Shown here: positions 9,703 to 18,572 of the stretch, piece after piece
How the letters are laid out: every line of letters begins with the position of its first letter
How positions within the stretch are numbered: position 1 is the stretch's first letter
NCBI RefSeq assembly: GCF_000736415.1
Contig: NZ_CP009043.1
Location: forward strand, 1,240,001 to 1,304,000
Direction of reading: 5' to 3'
Length of the DNA stretch: 64,000 nucleotides
Origin: Campylobacter iguaniorum
Lineage (GTDB): Bacteria > Campylobacterota > Campylobacteria > Campylobacterales > Campylobacteraceae
The notes under the pieces: generated by a model
Databases searched by the model: none
What the model saw: the letters and a program-made list of their open reading frames with translations, nothing else
Told to the model about the DNA's origin: nothing
Made by a program: the position numbers and the translations under genes

Positions 9703-10612
9703 CTAAAATCTCCTTATCTATTTTTTTATTTAAAATTTCATAAAAATCACTTGGAAGCGGGGATATAAACTGCATCGCTTGTTTTGTTTTTGGGTGAATT
9801 AAATTCAGCATATAAGCATGCAACATAACACGTTTTATTTTATCATCCTTGCTCTTAAAACCATATAAATTATCACCCAGAATGTGACGATTTAAGCTAG
9901 ATAGATGAACTCTGATCTGATGAGTTCTACCTGTAAAAAGCTTAGCTGCTATTAAATTTACACCATCATAATTTATAATATTTGCAAAGGCCGATTTGGC
10001 GTGTCTGCCATTTGGTATAATAGCTTTTTTTAGGCGATTTTGCTCATTTCTGCCTATTGGTTTGTCTATGATTAAGTTTTCTTTAAGCGGTAAATCACAA
10101 AGCGCTAGATAAACTCTTCCCATACTTTTATCTACCAGTTGAGCGCAGAGTGCGGCGTGTGTGGCGTTGTTTTTTGCCACGACCAAAGCCCCACTAGTCC
10201 CACGATCTAGCCTATGGACGATGCCAGCTCTGATCTCGCCATTTATGGTTGAGAGAGTATAGTTTTTGGATTTGAGCCATTCTACAAGCGTGGCTTCTTT
10301 GACGCTTGGAGCTGGATGAGTTACTAAATTTGCCGGTTTATCAAGCACCAAAATATCATCATCTTCATATAAAATTTTTACATCGAAATCAACGTTAAAT
10401 TTGCTCACTTCATCTTCTTTTGCTTCTGGAAAAATAACTTTTATATTATCACCCAAATTTAGCTTAAAAGATGGTTTTGAAACTACTTTATCATTTATAA
10501 AAATATTTGAGCTTTTTATGAGTTCACTTATTTGATTTCTTGAAATTTGAAGCTCTAAAGATAGAATCTGATCTAGTCTTCCGCAGCTACTTGAAGTAAA
10601 TTCATGCAACAT
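9623..10612 (-). CDS. RluD-type 23S rRNA pseudouridine synthase
   Basis: A 329-residue RluA/RluD family enzyme. An S4 RNA-binding domain covers about residues 11-60 and the catalytic motif HRLDRGTSG is at 133-141, with catalytic D136. FTGRTHQIRVHLSS (about 218-231) and the LHAYML segment complete the family pattern. It isomerises uridine to pseudouridine in 23S rRNA; the exact site cannot be read from sequence. SD AAAAGGATTA precedes the ATG. Its last 27 codons overlap the flpA signal-peptide region in another frame, so flpA translation probably begins while rluD is being read. It is the first gene of the large minus operon, divergent from rodA. Confidence 0.93.
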   Translation of the reverse strand: MLHEFTSSSCGRLDQILSLELQISRNQISELIKSSNIFINDKVVSKPSFKLNLGDNIKVIFPEAKEDEVSKFNVDFDVKILYEDDDILVLDKPANLVTHPAPSVKEATLVEWLKSKNYTLSTINGEIRAGIVHRLDRGTSGALVVAKNNATHAALCAQLVDKSMGRVYLALCDLPLKENLIIDKPIGRNEQNRLKKAIIPNGRHAKSAFANIINYDGVNLIAAKLFTGRTHQIRVHLSSLNRHILGDNLYGFKSKDDKIKRVMLHAYMLNLIHPKTKQAMQFISPLPSDFYEILNKKIDKEILDEKINPKFVSSSFDDCDKWLCAKLSS

Positions 10613-10626
10613 TAATCCTTTTTTAG

Positions 10627-10632
10627 TATAAT
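10627..10632 (+). promoter_or_regulatory. Predicted sigma-70 -10 box for rodA
   Basis: A perfect TATAAT preceded by TTTTTTAG, typical of Campylobacter promoters where a T-rich stretch replaces a clear -35. The predicted start is about 10639, some 20 bp before the TTG start codon of rodA. The opposite strand of the same 47-bp divergent spacer must hold the rluD operon promoter; TATACT on that strand (10625-10630) is a candidate. Confidence 0.6.
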
Positions 10633-10659
10633 TTTACCAAATTTTTCTTAGGTTTAAAT

Positions 10660-11766
10660 TTGATAAGATTAGATAAGCGTATTTTGACGCACTTCGACTT
10701 CGTGCAGCCGATTTTAATTTTGCCAGTCATATTCATCTCATACTCTTTGGTTTCAGAAGCTAGTGACATGCTAGCAAACAAACAACTAGTGTATTTTGGC
10801 ATTGGACTGCTTGCCTTTGTATTTTTCTTTTTGCTTCCGATACGAAAAATGGAGTGGCTGATACCTACAGTTTATTGGATAAATATCATACTTTTATTTA
10901 GCGTAGATATATTTGGGGTTAGCAAACTTGGGGCTCAAAGATGGCTTGAAATACCTTTTGTGCATTTCACACTCCAGCCAAGCGAAATCATGAAACCAGC
11001 TTTTATACTCATGCTTGCATATTTAATCAAAAAAAACCCGCCAGATATCGACGGATACAACTTCAAGCAGTTTTTAAAAATAAGCTTTTATATAATTTTA
11101 CCATTTATTTTGATATTAAAAGAGCCAGATCTTGGGACTGCGCTTTTGCTTATCATCACAGGATATGGGATACTTTTTATAGTTGGTGTAAATAAAAAGA
11201 TATGGATAAGCCTGATTGTAGCGATGTTTGTAGCTACGCCAATCTTATATGAGAGTTTGCACGACTACCAAAAAAAGCGAATAACTGACTTTATCAGTGA
11301 AGATCCAAGCTATCAAGTCAAGCAATCTATCATAGCAATAGGAAACGGTGGAATTACTGGCAAAAAAGCAGATGAAGCCACTCAGACTAAATTTAAGTTC
11401 CTGCCAATAGCAACTAGCGATTTTATCTTTGCTTATACTATAGAAAGATATGGATTTATCGGCGGTATGAGCTTAATACTTTTGTATGGATTTTTGATAG
11501 CGCATCTACTTAGCATGAATTACAAGCTAAAGAGTGATTTTTTTGCTAAAAGCGTTACTAGCGGAATTGCGATTTTGATATTTATATATGTTAGCGTAAA
11601 TATATTTATGACTATTGGATTTGCTCCTGTTGTGGGAATCCCTTTGCCGTTTTATAGTTATGGTGGAAGTAGTTTTGTAACATTCATGTGCTTGTTTGGA
11701 ATATTACAAAACCTACTTACATTTAGATTTGATCCAACCTATAGATTTGTAAAAATCAAATTTTAG
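10660..11766 (+). CDS. rodA: Rod shape-determining protein RodA (SEDS peptidoglycan glycosyltransferase)
   Basis: A 368-residue polytopic membrane protein of the SEDS family (RodA/FtsW) with about ten membrane helices. Typical motifs are FTLQPSEIMKPAFI (about 106-119), KEPDLGTALLL (about 152-162) and the C-terminal VVGIPLPFYSYGGSS (about 322-336). It polymerises lipid II for lateral-wall growth with a class B PBP. The start is TTG with TTAGG upstream. It corresponds to mrdB (Cj1282) in C. jejuni, again divergent from the rluD-flpA operon. No PBP2 gene is adjacent here; the next gene is convergent. Confidence 0.95.
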   Translation: MIRLDKRILTHFDFVQPILILPVIFISYSLVSEASDMLANKQLVYFGIGLLAFVFFFLLPIRKMEWLIPTVYWINIILLFSVDIFGVSKLGAQRWLEIPFVHFTLQPSEIMKPAFILMLAYLIKKNPPDIDGYNFKQFLKISFYIILPFILILKEPDLGTALLLIITGYGILFIVGVNKKIWISLIVAMFVATPILYESLHDYQKKRITDFISEDPSYQVKQSIIAIGNGGITGKKADEATQTKFKFLPIATSDFIFAYTIERYGFIGGMSLILLYGFLIAHLLSMNYKLKSDFFAKSVTSGIAILIFIYVSVNIFMTIGFAPVVGIPLPFYSYGGSSFVTFMCLFGILQNLLTFRFDPTYRFVKIKF

Positions 11767-12317
11767 TGATTTTTAATGAGGTTTTCAATCTCTTTTTTGA
11801 CATTTTCATAAGTCAAATTTGAAACCTCTTTTACAAATCTACCTTTTTTGTCAAAAAGATATATAGAAGAGCTATGCGCTACTGAATACTTCATAACAGA
11901 GTCTTTCAAATCAACTATTTGGTATTTGACACCATAGCTTTTTGTTACTCTATCTAGTTCCTTATCATCAAATCTAAGGCAAGTTGAGTTTGGATAAAAA
12001 TACTTGGCAAACTCATCGCAAGTCTTCACATCATCTCTTTTGATATCTAAAGTAGCAAATAGTATCTTCACGTCTTTGTATTTTAGATCATCTAAAGCAG
12101 TGGCAACCAAAGTAAGAGTAGTAGGACAGACATCTGGACAAAACACATAGCCAAAATATGCTATTTTGTATTCTCCATCAAAACTTTTCATTGTGACTGG
12201 ACCATTTATGCTATCACCTTTGAAGTCGTACTTCATCAATTTTAGCTGATGATTAACAAGCAAAAACACGCCAGACGCAACCAATATAAGAACAATTACA
12301 AGAAAAAACTTTTTCAC
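11763..12317 (-). CDS. SCO1/SenC family copper-binding thioredoxin-like protein
   Basis: A 184-residue protein with an N-terminal membrane anchor (about 4-21) and a thioredoxin fold. The copper/redox motif FCPDVCP carries C60 and C64, and the distal ligand H148 sits in YSVAHSSS. These three residues are those used by SCO proteins to load CuA of cytochrome oxidase or reduce disulfides in the periplasm. It converges on rodA with a few bases of overlap. Which oxidase it serves cannot be told; Campylobacter mainly has a cbb3 oxidase, where Sco supports CuB assembly. Confidence 0.9.
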   Translation of the reverse strand: MKKFFLVIVLILVASGVFLLVNHQLKLMKYDFKGDSINGPVTMKSFDGEYKIAYFGYVFCPDVCPTTLTLVATALDDLKYKDVKILFATLDIKRDDVKTCDEFAKYFYPNSTCLRFDDKELDRVTKSYGVKYQIVDLKDSVMKYSVAHSSSIYLFDKKGRFVKEVSNLTYENVKKEIENLIKNH

Positions 12318-12436
12318 AATAATCCTTTTCTTTTAATTTGCTTGGTATTTTATCATAAAAAAGACAATATAAGAAATAGGCTATGCGAAATAAAAAGTCT
12401 AAAATAAATGTAAATTTGGGATTAAAAATATGTAAG

Positions 12437-12513
12437 TGGTGGGTTCACCAGGACTCGAACCTGGGACCATCCGGTTATGAGCCGGATGCTCTAACCAACT
12501 GAGCTATGAACCC
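12437..12513 (-). tRNA. tRNA with CAU anticodon (tRNA-Met, elongator; Ile2 not excluded)
   Basis: A full cloverleaf of 77 nt with encoded CCA. The acceptor GGGTTCA pairs with TGAACCC, the D arm is GCTC/GAGC, the anticodon stem TCCGG/CCGGA encloses loop CTCATAA (anticodon CAT), and the T arm CCAGG/CCTGG encloses TTCGAGT. Discriminator is A. The first pair is G-C rather than an initiator-type mismatch, so it is not tRNA-fMet. CAU could also be the tRNA-Ile2 read as lysidine; overall similarity to elongator Met is my basis for choosing Met. Confidence 0.9.
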
Positions 12514-12600
12514 ACTTGAATTGAAGTTCGAATTATATAAATTTTTTACTTAAAAAATACTTAATAACCCAAACTTCAACAAAGCCAAATAGGAAGCAAA

Positions 12601-14112
12601 CTAGTTTTTATTTTTTGCTTCCATTTTTTGAAATTCATCTTGAATAACACTCAAATTTGGCTCGCTATTCATCTTTTGGATCATTACATTGTATTTGTTT
12701 ACCAAAGCTATTGCAATACTAGCAAAGACAAACCCAGGAAGCAACTCATAAACAACGCCACTTAACCCAAAAACTATCCATAAAAGTACAGTTGTTCCAC
12801 CAACAAGCATTCCCACAAGAGCTGAAAGTGCGCTCATATGACGAGAATAAAGGCTAAAAAGTAGCACCGGGCCAAAGCTCGCGCCAAATCCAGCCCAAGC
12901 GTTTCCTACCACGCCAAGGACTGTATCAGTAGAGTTAAAGGCTATAATTGTCGCGATCAAAGCTACGACAACTACGGCAAATCTACCTACTTTTACTTGA
13001 GTTTTATCACTGACTTCTTTTTTGTAAAATGCAAATATAAAATCCCTTGTCACCGAACTAGCACTAACCAAAAGCTGGCTTGAAATAGTACTCATAATAG
13101 CTGCTAAAACAGCTGAAATAATAACTCCAACTATAAAAGGATGAAACAATGTATCGCCAAGCTTCAAAAAGACAGTTTCAGGGTCGCTTAAAGGAGCTCC
13201 GATTTGGTTGAAATACACATAGCCTATAAGTCCGCTAAGCATAGCGCCAATCAGTCCTAAAACCATCCAAGAAATCCCTATTCTTCTAGCACTGTCTAGC
13301 TCTTTGGAGCTTCTTATAGCCATAAATCTTACTATGATATGAGGCTGACCAAAGTATCCAAGCCCCCACGCCATAAGCCCTAAAACACCTAAAAATGTCT
13401 GACCAGCAAATAAATTTAGATGCTCTTTAGAGTCATTTGCACTATATTTTGCAATCTCACCAAAAAAGCTACTACCCTCTGGAATGTTTAAGCTCAAAAA
13501 TCCAACTACAGGTATTAGCACAAGCACAAAAAGCATAAGCGTACCTTGAAAAGCATCAGTCAAACAAACCGCCTTAAATCCACCAAAAAATGTATAAAAT
13601 ACAACTATACAAAGCGTAAATATCGCTCCATAGTAAAAGTCAATCCCAAAAAAGCTTCCAAAAGTCTTGCCACCAGCTATGATACCACTACTTACATAGA
13701 GCGTGAAGAATATCAAAATAAATACGCCAGAAACCACTCTTAAAACCTTTGTTTTATCCTTGAAACGGTTTTCTAAAAAATCTGGAATCGTGATACTATC
13801 GCTAGCTACTTCGGTATATATCCTAATTCTTTTTGCAAGGAATTTGTAATTCGCCCACGCTCCAATGCTTAGCCCAATTGCTATCCACGCATTTGCGATA
13901 CCACTAAGATACAAAGCTCCAGGAAGCCCAAGAAGCATCCATCCGCTCATATCACTAGCTCCAGCGCTAAGTGCTGTCATGATAGGCCCAAGACTTCTAT
14001 TATCTAGCAAATACTCATTTAAATTTGACTTTTTATTGTATGAAAGTCTTCCGATAATAAGCAAAATACCAAAATATAGTCCAATAGCCAAATATGTGCT
14101 AAAACTCATCAT
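12601..14112 (-). CDS. putP: Sodium/proline symporter
   Basis: A 503-residue member of the sodium:solute symporter family with about 13 membrane helices. The N-terminal NEYLLDNRSLGPIMTALSAGASDMSGW is the PutP signature (split here at about residues 32-58), followed by the GLGYFGQPHIIVRFMA segment (about 252-267) and the SSQLLVSASSVTRDF sodium-site helix (about 345-360). It imports proline with Na+ for use as carbon/nitrogen source or osmolyte. AGGGG precedes tandem ATG codons at 14112 and 14109; either could be used. No putA is next to it in this window. Confidence 0.93.
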   Translation of the reverse strand: MMSFSTYLAIGLYFGILLIIGRLSYNKKSNLNEYLLDNRSLGPIMTALSAGASDMSGWMLLGLPGALYLSGIANAWIAIGLSIGAWANYKFLAKRIRIYTEVASDSITIPDFLENRFKDKTKVLRVVSGVFILIFFTLYVSSGIIAGGKTFGSFFGIDFYYGAIFTLCIVVFYTFFGGFKAVCLTDAFQGTLMLFVLVLIPVVGFLSLNIPEGSSFFGEIAKYSANDSKEHLNLFAGQTFLGVLGLMAWGLGYFGQPHIIVRFMAIRSSKELDSARRIGISWMVLGLIGAMLSGLIGYVYFNQIGAPLSDPETVFLKLGDTLFHPFIVGVIISAVLAAIMSTISSQLLVSASSVTRDFIFAFYKKEVSDKTQVKVGRFAVVVVALIATIIAFNSTDTVLGVVGNAWAGFGASFGPVLLFSLYSRHMSALSALVGMLVGGTTVLLWIVFGLSGVVYELLPGFVFASIAIALVNKYNVMIQKMNSEPNLSVIQDEFQKMEAKNKN

Positions 14113-14178
14113 TTAACCCCTATTTTGTAAATTTTGCTGATTGTATCAAATTTAAGTTTAAAGACATATATTTTTTTG

Positions 14179-14184
14179 TATAAT
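14179..14184 (+). promoter_or_regulatory. -10 box of the amino acid ABC transporter operon
   Basis: TATAAT preceded by TTTTTTTG, an extended T-rich Campylobacter promoter. The predicted transcript start is about 14191. This lies downstream of the first in-frame ATG at 14134, which therefore cannot be translated from this promoter, and decides the start of the permease gene at TTG 14218. Confidence 0.65.
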
Positions 14185-14217
14185 TTTACCTTACTCAAAA
14201 TATATAAAGGGCGCGTA

Positions 14218-14937
14218 TTGACACGAATTTTCGATGAAAGATTCTTTAAAATTTTATTCTTTGTAGTTATCGTAACAGTGGGCTTATGCTACACTTATCC
14301 TGCCGAGCTTACATCAGCTCAAAAAAACGCTTACGTAAATTCATATCTCACAACTCTTGGGCTTACATTTGGCGGTATTGTCATAGGTATAGTTTTAGGA
14401 TTTATACTTGCTTTTTTGAAGTTTTTAAACATAAAAGTTTTATCATTTTTAATAGATGAATATATAGACATCATTAGAGGCACGCCTGTTCTTTTGCAAC
14501 TCATGATATTTGCTTTTGTTATACTAGCCACACTTAGCGACAACTTTTACGCAGCCGTTATCGCTCTTGGGCTAAATAGCTCAGCTTACGTAGCTGAAAT
14601 AGTAAGAAGCGGTATCAATAGCGTGGATCGCGGTCAAATGGAAGCAGCTCGTGCAATGGGGCTAAGCTACAGCGTATCAATGCGTCAAATCGTCTTCCCG
14701 CAAGCCATTAAAAACATTCTCCCAGCTCTTGCAAATGAGTTTATAAGCCTTTTTAAAGAGACTTCAGTCGTAGGACTTATAGGGATTTTTGACTTAACCA
14801 TGCAAAGCAAAAGCTTGCAGGCCGTGCTATTTACTCCAGAGCCGATTTTGTTTGCTGGAGTTATATATTATGTAAGCGTTAAATTCTTTTCATTGCTTGC
14901 AAAACTACTAGAAAATAGGCTAAATAAAAATGATTAA
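14218..14937 (+). CDS. Polar amino acid ABC transporter permease
   Basis: A 239-residue inner-membrane permease of the His/Glu/Gln family with about five membrane helices. The EAA loop reads EAARAMGLSYSVSMRQIVFPQ (about residues 142-161) and PVLLQLMIF is typical. I start it at TTG (LTRIFDERF) behind AAAGGG because the promoter -10 box lies after the upstream ATG. It overlaps the ATPase gene by 8 bp. Only one permease gene is present, so it would act as a homodimer. It is the membrane part of the four-gene transporter at 14218-17148. Confidence 0.9.
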   Translation: MTRIFDERFFKILFFVVIVTVGLCYTYPAELTSAQKNAYVNSYLTTLGLTFGGIVIGIVLGFILAFLKFLNIKVLSFLIDEYIDIIRGTPVLLQLMIFAFVILATLSDNFYAAVIALGLNSSAYVAEIVRSGINSVDRGQMEAARAMGLSYSVSMRQIVFPQAIKNILPALANEFISLFKETSVVGLIGIFDLTMQSKSLQAVLFTPEPILFAGVIYYVSVKFFSLLAKLLENRLNKND

Positions 14938-15658
14938 AATAGAAAATTTAACTAAAAATTATGGTGATTTGAAAGTCCTAAATAGCATAAGCACTCATAT
15001 CACAAAAGGTGAAGTCGTAGCCATAATAGGACCAAGTGGTGGCGGAAAAAGCACATTTTTACGCTGTATAAACCGCCTTGAAGAGCCAACAAGCGGGCAT
15101 ATTTTTATAAACGGCAAAGACATACTTGACAAAAAAACAGATATAAATCAAATTCGCCAAAAGGTCTCTATGGTGTTTCAGCATTTTAACCTTTTTGCCA
15201 ACAAAACCGTTTTAGAAAATCTAACCCTAGCCCCAGTCCAAACTGGCATTTGCGACCTAAAAACTGCGAAAGAAATCGCATTTGAGCTATTAGAAAAAGT
15301 AGGATTAAAAGACAAAGCTGGAGCATATCCTCACAAGCTCAGTGGCGGTCAAAAACAACGCATCGCCATAGCTAGAAGCCTTGCTTTAAAGCCAGATATT
15401 ATACTTTTTGATGAGCCAACAAGTGCGCTTGATCCTGAGATGATTGGCGAGGTTCTTGGTATCATGAAAGACGTGGCAAAAGAGGGGCTAACAATGCTTG
15501 TCGTGACGCACGAAATGGGCTTTGCAAGAAACGTAGCAAATAGAATATTTTTTATGGATAAAGGCGTGATAGCAGTCGATGATAGCCCAAAAAATCTTTT
15601 TGAAAACTGCACCCACCCAAGACTAAATGAGTTTTTAAACAAAGTATTAAATCACTAA
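14930..15658 (+). CDS. Polar amino acid ABC transporter ATP-binding protein
   Basis: A 242-residue GlnQ/PebC-like ATPase. Walker A GPSGGGKST is at 34-42, the Q loop at VFQHFNLF, signature LSGGQKQR, Walker B ILFDEPTSALDP and the switch His in VVTHEMG. All catalytic elements are intact. It overlaps the permease by 8 bp and is followed after 11 bp by two binding-protein genes. It energises uptake of a polar amino acid; the specificity lies in the binding proteins. Confidence 0.93.
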   Translation: MIKIENLTKNYGDLKVLNSISTHITKGEVVAIIGPSGGGKSTFLRCINRLEEPTSGHIFINGKDILDKKTDINQIRQKVSMVFQHFNLFANKTVLENLTLAPVQTGICDLKTAKEIAFELLEKVGLKDKAGAYPHKLSGGQKQRIAIARSLALKPDIILFDEPTSALDPEMIGEVLGIMKDVAKEGLTMLVVTHEMGFARNVANRIFFMDKGVIAVDDSPKNLFENCTHPRLNEFLNKVLNH

Positions 15659-15669
15659 AAGGAAGTAAA

Positions 15670-16395
15670 ATGAGTAAATTTTTTCAATTTGTAGTTGCGG
15701 CTTTTGCGATGCTTAGCTTGTCAAACGCTGCTGATCTAAGAGTAGGAACAAACGCAGCCTATCCTCCATTTGAGTTTATAAATGACCAAAATAAAATAGC
15801 TGGATTTGATATAGACCTTGTTGATGCGCTGTCTAAAAAAATCGGCTTTACTTATGAGATAGTAAATATGAGCTTTGATGGACTAATACCAGCTTTGAAA
15901 GCTGGAAAAATCGATGCTATAGCTGCTGCTATGAGTGCTACTCCAGATAGAGTAAAAGCAGTTGATTTCACAAAAGCATATTACATCACTGAAAATCTTT
16001 TTATCAAAAAAGCAGGCGATAATGCCATAAACTCAAAAGCTGATTTAAACGGCAAAAAAATCGCCGTGCAACTCGGTACAGTTCAAGAGATCGCAGCTCG
16101 TGAATTAAAAGGTGCAAAAGTCATGGCAAATGAAGATATATTTGCAGCTATTATGGCTCTTAAAAATAGCAAGGTTAGCGCTGTTTTGGTTGATAGCTCT
16201 ATTGGATATGGATATTTGAAGAAAAATCCAGATTTAGCTGAGTTTTTAAAAGAACCAGATGGCAGCGAGGGATTTTCTTTAGCGTTTGATAAAAACAAAA
16301 AAACCGACTTGATAGCAAAAATAAATGCCGCTGTTGATGAGCTAAAACAAGATGGCGCTTATGACAAATTGCTTGAAAAATACGACCTTAAATAA
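15670..16395 (+). CDS. Amino acid ABC transporter substrate-binding protein (first of tandem pair)
   Basis: A 241-residue periplasmic binding protein. The signal peptide is about residues 1-20 (ending SNA-A) and there is no lipobox Cys. The mature protein begins DLRVGTNAAYPPFEFINDQ and continues GFDIDLVDAL, the SBP family 3 signature for polar or basic amino acids. It ends YDKLLEKYDLK exactly like the next gene. SD AAAGGAAGT precedes the ATG. Family members bind Arg/Lys/His, Gln, Glu/Asp or Cys; the ligand cannot be read safely here. Confidence 0.9.
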   Translation: MSKFFQFVVAAFAMLSLSNAADLRVGTNAAYPPFEFINDQNKIAGFDIDLVDALSKKIGFTYEIVNMSFDGLIPALKAGKIDAIAAAMSATPDRVKAVDFTKAYYITENLFIKKAGDNAINSKADLNGKKIAVQLGTVQEIAARELKGAKVMANEDIFAAIMALKNSKVSAVLVDSSIGYGYLKKNPDLAEFLKEPDGSEGFSLAFDKNKKTDLIAKINAAVDELKQDGAYDKLLEKYDLK

Positions 16396-16422
16396 TAAAT
16401 TTAACACGCAAAAAGGATGGAA

Positions 16423-17148
16423 ATGAAAAAATTTCTAAAGCTTGTTTTAGCTGCTGTTTTGGCAGTTAGCTGCTTAAATGCAAAAGAGATAGTATTTGGC
16501 ACAGACGCTGAGTATCCACCATTTGGATATATGAACGAACAAAATCAAATTTCAGGATTTGACATAGACCTAGTAGATGCTATTTCAAAAAAAGTTGGTT
16601 TTGAGTATAAATTTATCAAAGTCGGATTTGACGCTTTGATACCAGCGCTAAAAGCTGGCAAAATAGACGCGATAGCTGCTAGCATGAGTGCCACTGATGA
16701 AAGAAGAAAGTCAGTTGATTTTACTGATCCATATATTTTCACTAAAAATTTGTACCTAAAAATGGCTACAAACAAAGATATAACAAGCAAAGATCAGCTT
16801 AAAACCAAAAGAATCGGCGCAATGCTTGGCACAGTTCAAGAAAGCGTGGCAAACTCTATAAAAGGTGCTAAAGTTATGCCAACTGAAGGAATTGCAGGAA
16901 GTATAATGAATCTAAAAGCTGGCAAGGTAGATGTCGTCATCGTCGATAGCTCTGTAGGATATGGATATCTTAAAAAGAACAAAGACATCATAAACTGGCT
17001 TGAAGAAAGCGACGGAAGCGACGGATTTGCTATGGCTTTTGACAAAGACAAACAAACCGAGCTTTTGGCTAAATTTAACCAAGCATTAAAAGATATCAAA
17101 CAAGACGGCACATACGACAAACTTCTTGAAAAATACGATCTCAAATAA
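16423..17148 (+). CDS. Amino acid ABC transporter substrate-binding protein (second of tandem pair)
   Basis: A 241-residue paralogue of the preceding gene, clearly a tandem duplicate: both have the AEYPPF/AAYPPF start, GFDIDLVDA, a FDALIPALKAGKIDA-type segment, DSSVGYGYLKK and the terminal YDKLLEKYDLK. The signal peptide is about 1-20 (CLNA-K). I start at 16423 because AAAAGGA lies five bases before it; an ATG six bases upstream is inside that SD. Two receptors for one permease/ATPase pair would widen or tune substrate range. A strong terminator follows. Confidence 0.9.
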   Translation: MKKFLKLVLAAVLAVSCLNAKEIVFGTDAEYPPFGYMNEQNQISGFDIDLVDAISKKVGFEYKFIKVGFDALIPALKAGKIDAIAASMSATDERRKSVDFTDPYIFTKNLYLKMATNKDITSKDQLKTKRIGAMLGTVQESVANSIKGAKVMPTEGIAGSIMNLKAGKVDVVIVDSSVGYGYLKKNKDIINWLEESDGSDGFAMAFDKDKQTELLAKFNQALKDIKQDGTYDKLLEKYDLK

Positions 17149-17151
17149 CAT

Positions 17152-17173
17152 AAGCCCCAAATTTGGGGCTTTT
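17152..17173 (+). terminator. Rho-independent terminator of the ABC transporter operon
   Basis: A perfect GC-rich palindrome AAGCCCCAAATTTGGGGCTT followed by TT, starting four bases after the stop of the second binding-protein gene. thiE starts 12 bp after it, so thiE and uppP probably depend on read-through or a promoter inside this region. Confidence 0.85.
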
Positions 17174-17184
17174 AAGAAAGCCAA

Positions 17185-17793
17185 ATGAATCAACTCTACA
17201 TCTTAACAGACTCCAATTTCACCCCACCAAGTGAACTAAAAAACGCCGTCCAAGAGATACTAAACTCAGGTATAAAGCTAATCCAATACCGCAATAAATC
17301 CCAAAATCACGATATAAACTTACTAAAATGGGTAGTAAGCTTATGCGATGAATTTGGTGCAAAACTCATTATAAATGACGATCCGATTTTAGCCGTGAAC
17401 TGCGGAGCACATGGCGTTCATGTAGGCAAAGAAGATGGTGGCGTCCTTAGAGCTAGAGAGATTTTAGGCGATAAGGCGATTATCGGAGCTAGCTGTTATA
17501 ATGATATAAACTTAGCCATAAAAGCACAAAATGACGGCGCAAGTTACGTTGCCTTTGGAGCGATGTTTACTAGTCAAACCAAGCCAAATGCCAAACTTTG
17601 CGACCACGAAATAGTAAAAAAAGCAAAAGAGATTTTGAGTATTCCAGTTTGCGTGATTGGTGGGATAAATAGCTCAAATTTACAAAGCGTTTGTGCTTTA
17701 AAGCCTGATTATATCGCTATAATTAGCGCTGCATACAAGCCAAACTCAATCACACAAAATATAGTAAATTTACAAAATATCATAAGGAAATAA
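17185..17793 (+). CDS. thiE: Thiamine phosphate synthase
   Basis: A 202-residue TIM-barrel enzyme joining hydroxymethylpyrimidine-PP with thiazole phosphate to form thiamine phosphate. Visible motifs are LYILTDS at the N-terminus, IKLIQYRNKS (pyrophosphate-binding R/K, about 31-40), LIINDDPILAV (Mg-binding DD, about 60-70), GVHVGKEDG, IIGASCYN and CVIGGINSSN (phosphate-binding glycine loop, about 156-165). No TPP riboswitch is visible in the short upstream gap. It is followed directly by uppP with no gap. Confidence 0.92.
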   Translation: MNQLYILTDSNFTPPSELKNAVQEILNSGIKLIQYRNKSQNHDINLLKWVVSLCDEFGAKLIINDDPILAVNCGAHGVHVGKEDGGVLRAREILGDKAIIGASCYNDINLAIKAQNDGASYVAFGAMFTSQTKPNAKLCDHEIVKKAKEILSIPVCVIGGINSSNLQSVCALKPDYIAIISAAYKPNSITQNIVNLQNIIRK

Positions 17794-18570
17794 ATGGATT
17801 TTTTTAGTGCAATTATTCTTGGCATAGTTGAGGGCTTGACAGAGTTTTTGCCAGTTAGCTCAACTGGACACATGATACTAGTCGCTGATCTTTTGGGGCT
17901 TGAACAAAATAACGTCCTAAAATGCTTTGAAGTAGTCATTCAGCTTGGAAGTATTTTGGCTGTCGTGTTTATGTTTTTTGATAGGCTTAAAGAGGACTTT
18001 TTGCTATGGATAAAGCTACTCATCGGCTTTGTTCCCACTGCTATCATCGGACTGCTTTTATACAAGCACATAAAAGCGCTTTTTGAGCCGACAACAGTGG
18101 CTTACGCACTCATAATCGGCGGTATAGTTTTCATAATCGTTGAGCTTTGGCATAAAAAAATAAACTACGATGGCGACACCAAAACGCTGCATGAAGTCAG
18201 CTTTAAACAAGCCTTTATCATTGGACTTTCGCAATGCCTTGCTATGATTCCTGGCACTTCGAGAAGCGGATCGACTATCATAACTGGGCTTTTATGCGGG
18301 CTAAGTCGTGAAGTGGCAGCAAGATTTAGCTTTTTGCTCGCCATTCCTACTATGTTTGCAGCCACCACTTATGATACGTACAAAAACAGGGAAATTTTCG
18401 CTCAAAATTTAGACGCTTTGTGGATGTTTTTAGTCGGTGGGGTGGTTGCTTTTGTGGTTGCTTTTGTGGTTATAAAATTATTTTTAAAGTTTGTATCCAA
18501 ATTTAGTTATATTAGCTTTGGAATTTATAGAATAATCCTTGGGGCGATCTTTTTGATTTGGGTTTTATAG
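17794..18570 (+). CDS. uppP: Undecaprenyl-diphosphatase (BacA/UppP)
   Basis: A 258-residue integral membrane phosphatase recycling undecaprenyl diphosphate for peptidoglycan and glycan synthesis. The two family motifs are intact: EGLTEFLPVSSTGH at about 13-26 and PGTSRSGSTI at about 152-161, the latter carrying the catalytic Arg/Ser. About eight membrane helices. The ATG follows the thiE stop immediately and SD AAGGAAATAA lies within the thiE end. It converges on the aminotransferase gene with a 2-bp gap. Confidence 0.95.
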   Translation: MDFFSAIILGIVEGLTEFLPVSSTGHMILVADLLGLEQNNVLKCFEVVIQLGSILAVVFMFFDRLKEDFLLWIKLLIGFVPTAIIGLLLYKHIKALFEPTTVAYALIIGGIVFIIVELWHKKINYDGDTKTLHEVSFKQAFIIGLSQCLAMIPGTSRSGSTIITGLLCGLSREVAARFSFLLAIPTMFAATTYDTYKNREIFAQNLDALWMFLVGGVVAFVVAFVVIKLFLKFVSKFSYISFGIYRIILGAIFLIWVL

Positions 18571-18572
18571 CC

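Noticed and set aside
12437-12513. Initiator tRNA-fMet
   Set aside because: The first acceptor pair is G-C and the anticodon stem lacks the three consecutive G-C pairs of initiator tRNA.
14134-14217. N-terminal extension of the amino acid permease from the ATG at 14134
   Set aside because: The predicted promoter lies inside it and the extra residues are unlike permease N-termini; TTG at 14218 has a better SD.
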